Below are positions 28,779 through 31,895 of a stretch of 31,895 bases of DNA, one piece after another. The first letter of the stretch is position 1; every line of letters begins with the position of its first letter. The translations under genes were made by a program, and so were the position numbers. Source of the stretch: a virus; IMG/VR virus record IMGVR_UViG_3300028920_000722, positions 1 to 31,895 of that record; one strand, given 5' to 3'. The notes under the pieces are model-generated. The model was not told the DNA's origin, ran no database searches, and saw only the letters and a program-made list of their open reading frames with translations.

Positions 28779-31130
28779 TTATGTTGTAAAATAAGTTGCA
28801 TTGATAACAATTTGTGATCCTGCTTTTATATCATCTGCTGATGATGTTCTTACACCAGCAGCAAAATGAGATACACGAATGTAGGCAGAATTATTAGCAA
28901 GATCTCCCACCATTGATGTTGCTGCTGAAGTCTGCAGATTGTATGGATATATTGCTACCGCAGTCTTACATGAGTTCTCATCCACACTCGTAAAAGGCAA
29001 CCCTCTTAAAGTTAAAGTACCGGTAGGAGAGCTAACGCTATCAACATTAAATCCACCTGATATTGATACTTGCCGGCCTATTTTAGTATAAGCACCGGTG
29101 GTTGTGCCGGCAAGAGGTGTAATGGCTCCACTTGTTGAACAAGACCATACTACTGTCCATGTACCTTCCTCATAATCATCTATAGTATTAGCGTCTGCTG
29201 AAGGGACTGCTGTGGCAGGGAAAGCTATTTGTCCACCTACAACAGATATAGTGCTTACTGTAATTGTAGATGCGCTTAGAGCGGTTATTTCAGCATTAGC
29301 TATAGTGGCTTTAGTTGTTACTGTTAAGGTAGCTATAGTAGCATTCTCTATGGTAGCTCTGGTTGCTACCGATATACTACCTGCTGTTATGTTACCCTCT
29401 ACATTACCAGCTAAATCACCGGTAACATCCCCAGTTAATGCCCCTGATATAGTACCGGCACTTAAAGTAGTAATTTGAGCAGTAGCAATAGTCAAAGCTG
29501 TAGCCTCTCCATTGGCAATATCTATATCAGTTATTGTAGCATTAGTTGCTGTTAAACCAGCTATAGTCGCGCTTGTATTAACCTGCAAGGTAGATATGGT
29601 CAAAGTTGTTGCTATCCCCATATCAATCTTTATATTTCCTATAGTTAAAGCAGTTGCTTGCCCCGTATCAATACCTATCTGGGTTGTAGCTACTGTTCCT
29701 GCTGCGACATACGCTGCCTGTAAAATTGTACTCACAGTAAAACCTGTAGCCATTCCCCCGGTAATTTCTATATTAGATATTGTAAGAGCATCAGCTATCC
29801 CAGCGGTAATCTCTATGTTAGATACTGTTAAAGCATCAGCGCTTCCCGCAGTAATTTCTATATTAGAAGCTGTTAATGCCGTAGCGGCCAACATTGCTAT
29901 AGTAGCAGAAGTTAATACACTTAGACTACTTATTGTTGCCCCGGCAGGGTTTATCCTTATAGTAGTAGATGAGCCTATACACCCTATTTTTACAGCCTCA
30001 CTTCCATTTAGGGTATCTACGCAAATATACCTATTTGCGCCTTGTGTTACCCCCCAAGCATTTTCAGCATCATCTGATAAATCAAAATGCGCAAAAGCGG
30101 TAACCGCTAATGAGCTGACTGTTATTGTAGTGGCTGCAATATCAGATATGGTTGCTTTAGTGGTAATATTAACAGTAGCTGCGGTTAGGTTCTCTATGGT
30201 AGCGGTTGTGGTTACTAAGAGCTGGCCTGCTGTAGCAGACGCCATATCCATCATATTGGCTGTAGCGGCTGTTGTAATATTAAGTGTCGCAATTGTTGCA
30301 TTCTCAATTATAGCCAGCTCTATGGTAGCTGATGTTGTAATGGTGGTAGAGCCTATGGTTACTGTGTCCATATTTGTAATATTCACAGTTCCTACAGTCA
30401 AGCCTGTTATGTTCGCAGTAGTAGCGTTTAAAGTATTAAGGCCTGTAGCGCCAGATACATTAAGTGCTGCAATGGTTGCATCTGTGGTAATAGTGGCTGA
30501 TCCTATTGTAACAGTATCCATATTTGTTATGTTTACTGTGCCTACTGTAAGACCTGTAATATTGGCTACAGTTGCTTCTAAGTCGGCTATGGTAGCTTTT
30601 GTTCTTACTGTAATATTGCCAAAGGTATGCGCGGCCACTATTGCAAACTCAGAATTAACTAATGTGCCATCTGTGCCAGACCATACCAGCACCTGACCAT
30701 TTACCGGAGTAGGCAGATCTATGTTGGCCCTGCTTGATGTAATGGGAAACTTTATGGCCCGGGTAATAGCCTCATCCTGTTCCTGTGATTTTAAAGTTCT
30801 TCTATCAAGATCTGTTTCTACTGTTTCAGCAGGAAATTGGTTATAGTCCTCATAATCTGACTCTTGAAGATCTGTAGTATCTCTATATACAAAAAGAGTA
30901 TCTGTGCCGGCAGAGCTTACCAATGTTACTACACCGCCAGATCCATCTACATTTACAGCTACAGAGTAGTCTGTAGTATAGGCCAGAGTAGATACACTTC
31001 CATTGGTGTCTATCTTTTTGCACTTTATATCTTCCGGGCTTGCATGTAAGGCATTAAAGGTAAAAGTAAACTCTGCTGTCGCATTATCCATTGTAAAGCG
31101 TTGTGATATATTAGTATTATCTACAGACAT
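28779..31130 (-). CDS. tail fiber protein with T7-type N-terminus and repetitive shaft
   Basis: 783 residues from ATG 31130 (SD AAGGAG; an ATG 27 nt upstream lacks one). Residues ~1-125 match the T7 fiber N-terminal domain: FTFTFNALHASPEDIKC, FVYRDTTDLQESDYEDYNQF, then AETVETDLDRRTLKSQEQDE. A shaft of ~480 residues repeats Ala-Thr-Ile units (ATIENATIATLNVTT). A C-terminal ~150-residue domain begins DDYEEGTWTVVWSCST, common at the tips of phage receptor-binding proteins. It would attach to the portal-proximal tail and bind the host surface. It is a recombination-prone gene. Confidence 0.9.
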   Translation of the reverse strand: MSVDNTNISQRFTMDNATAEFTFTFNALHASPEDIKCKKIDTNGSVSTLAYTTDYSVAVNVDGSGGVVTLVSSAGTDTLFVYRDTTDLQESDYEDYNQFPAETVETDLDRRTLKSQEQDEAITRAIKFPITSSRANIDLPTPVNGQVLVWSGTDGTLVNSEFAIVAAHTFGNITVRTKATIADLEATVANITGLTVGTVNITNMDTVTIGSATITTDATIAALNVSGATGLNTLNATTANITGLTVGTVNITNMDTVTIGSTTITTSATIELAIIENATIATLNITTAATANMMDMASATAGQLLVTTTATIENLTAATVNITTKATISDIAATTITVSSLAVTAFAHFDLSDDAENAWGVTQGANRYICVDTLNGSEAVKIGCIGSSTTIRINPAGATISSLSVLTSATIAMLAATALTASNIEITAGSADALTVSNIEITAGIADALTISNIEITGGMATGFTVSTILQAAYVAAGTVATTQIGIDTGQATALTIGNIKIDMGIATTLTISTLQVNTSATIAGLTATNATITDIDIANGEATALTIATAQITTLSAGTISGALTGDVTGDLAGNVEGNITAGSISVATRATIENATIATLTVTTKATIANAEITALSASTITVSTISVVGGQIAFPATAVPSADANTIDDYEEGTWTVVWSCSTSGAITPLAGTTTGAYTKIGRQVSISGGFNVDSVSSPTGTLTLRGLPFTSVDENSCKTAVAIYPYNLQTSAATSMVGDLANNSAYIRVSHFAAGVRTSSADDIKAGSQIVINATYFTT
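29750..29880 (-). repeat. three tandem ~16-codon shaft repeats
   Basis: The fiber has three consecutive units of the form SNIEITAGSADALTV (then AGIADALTI, then GGMATGFTV). DNA copies differ mainly at synonymous or conservative positions, showing expansion by unequal recombination or slippage. Confidence 0.7.
30358..30583 (-). repeat. ~75-bp direct repeat within fiber shaft
   Basis: Segments 30358-30432 and 30508-30583 encode the same ANITGLTVGTVNITNMDTV block twice, followed by TIGS. Nucleotide copies have drifted while the protein is identical, so the length of the unit seems to be selected. Confidence 0.7.
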
Positions 31131-31143
31131 TTTAATCTCCTTT

Positions 31144-31895
31144 TTAATCAATAACACCTATAAAATCAATACATACAGCACCACTTAAAGTATCTGTTGT
31201 AGTCCAGCTCTCCCCTATTTCTACAAACCCAATGGGGCAAACATTATAAGGTTGCCAATCTGGTATATCTGCTGCTGCCTGTGAAGCGGCTACTGTTCCA
31301 TAAATTACACTTGCTGTACCAGACGCATTTAAACATAACAATGCTTTTCGGAACTCCCCTGCTCCTGTATTTCCTGCAGCTCCAATAGTCCATAAGTTAT
31401 CAGTTTGAGTCTTAGCATATTTCCTGCCATTTATCTCAAATACTATACCAGCTGCAGTATCAAGACTTACCTTAGATGATGCTTCCCCAAATAATGTAGC
31501 TCCATTTGTTGTAGCACCAGATAAACTTAATATTGCTACTCTTTGTTTTTGGCCTTTTAATATATTTCTTTTAAAACGAGTACGAGTACCGGCATCACTT
31601 ATAGGATTTGTTTGAGTATAATCAAAAAAATCATTATTTTCAATTATTGTATCTGTTGAACTTGCTCCGATAACTAATATATATGTCATTTCTGAAGTAA
31701 TATCACTCCAAATATGGTTATTTTTAATTGATATGTTTGATGTTGTAGATGCTATATAAATACCATAAGGATTAGTATCACTACGAATATCAGAAACTTC
31801 ATTTCCAAATATGCTTGTATTGCTACCCTGAATAAGCATGCCTGGCGAGTTGTTGCGCAGTCTATTATTAGAAATAATAGCATTATCAACAACAC
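31144..31895 (-). CDS. beta-helix virion protein, 5' end outside window
   Basis: The frame is open to the window edge; upstream of the first internal ATG (31839) it reads VVDNAIISNNRLRNNSPG, so the true start lies beyond 31895. This and the visible N-terminal segment (SNTSIFGNEVSDI, NISIKNNHIWSD, DTIIENNDFFDY) are short N-rich strands of a right-handed parallel beta-helix as in phage tailspikes. The later part (GQKQRVAILSLSG, then FEINGRKYAKTQTDN) is a separate beta-rich C-terminal domain. Probably a tailspike or depolymerase-type adhesin; no catalytic residues can be assigned. Confidence 0.72.
   Translation of the reverse strand, partial: VVDNAIISNNRLRNNSPGMLIQGSNTSIFGNEVSDIRSDTNPYGIYIASTTSNISIKNNHIWSDITSEMTYILVIGASSTDTIIENNDFFDYTQTNPISDAGTRTRFKRNILKGQKQRVAILSLSGATTNGATLFGEASSKVSLDTAAGIVFEINGRKYAKTQTDNLWTIGAAGNTGAGEFRKALLCLNASGTASVIYGTVAASQAAADIPDWQPYNVCPIGFVEIGESWTTTDTLSGAVCIDFIGVID

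Noticed and set aside
29512-30696. A 394-codon open frame on the plus strand rich in Val, Ala and Ile
   Set aside because: It is the antisense of the repetitive fiber shaft; the repeat (Ala-Thr-Ile codons) avoids stops on both strands. No SD, and it opposes a clearly supported gene.
1-31895. CRISPR arrays, tRNA/rRNA genes, integrase, transposase
   Set aside because: I looked for regularly spaced repeats, cloverleaf-like segments and recombinase motifs by eye and found none.

Overview
The window looks like most of the genome of an AT-rich tailed double-stranded DNA phage, or a prophage of one. The portal, scaffold, small capsid protein and fiber suggest a podovirus-like virion. Every supported gene lies on the minus strand, so transcription runs from high to low coordinates, mostly through 1-4 nt ATGA/TAATG stop-start overlaps. 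Standard stop codons (TAA, TGA, TAG) are used. I see no integrase, tRNA, rRNA, CRISPR array or insertion sequence. The host cannot be named; the RlpA-like barrel and lipid-linked-type glycosyltransferases suit a bacterium with peptidoglycan and surface glycans.

Layout in transcription order. (1) 31895-28525: a beta-helix adhesin cut by the window edge, a T7-type tail fiber with a long repetitive shaft, and a small tail-associated protein. (2) 28516-27451: a membrane/lysis cluster (XhlA-like protein, small coiled-coil protein, holin-like protein), an ORF with no normal start codon, and a VRR-NUC nuclease. (3) 27407-25251: promoter P3, a zinc-ribbon protein, an RlpA-like double-psi barrel, several small early-type proteins, promoter P2, a small basic protein whose mRNA can form a three-way junction, and a stand-alone lambda-O-type winged helix. 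(4) 25250-25138: a very AT-rich segment with five copies of a 7-mer arranged as two perfect 14-bp palindromes plus a half-site, a candidate origin and/or operator. (5) 25137-9037: a 16-kb metabolic island in one coupled operon. (6) 9008-7662: tiny, partly duplicated genes. (7) 7642-7524: promoter P1 followed within 40 nt by an intrinsic terminator, then the virion operon (small terminase candidate, large terminase, internal protein, GNAT acetyltransferase, portal, Bbp19-like protein, scaffold, major capsid protein, two related decoration-like proteins) running off the left edge.

The island is the striking part. It holds six radical-SAM enzymes (one with a cobalamin-binding domain, one with a CX4CX2C cluster motif), two split transketolases, three class-I methyltransferases, three GT2 glycosyltransferases, a TMTC-like multi-membrane glycosyltransferase with a TPR-like tail, an SDR oxidoreductase, a DUF6165-like protein, and two free-standing nucleases of homing type (GIY-YIG, HNH-like). 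A reasonable inference is synthesis and transfer of an unusual, possibly carbon-branched and methylated sugar onto the host surface or the virion. Substrate and product cannot be read from sequence.

Three promoters share an A-rich block, a TTGACA -35 box and a 17-bp spacer. P1 and P2 are both followed closely by hairpins with U-rich tails, which suggests leader attenuation or antitermination as a regulatory theme.
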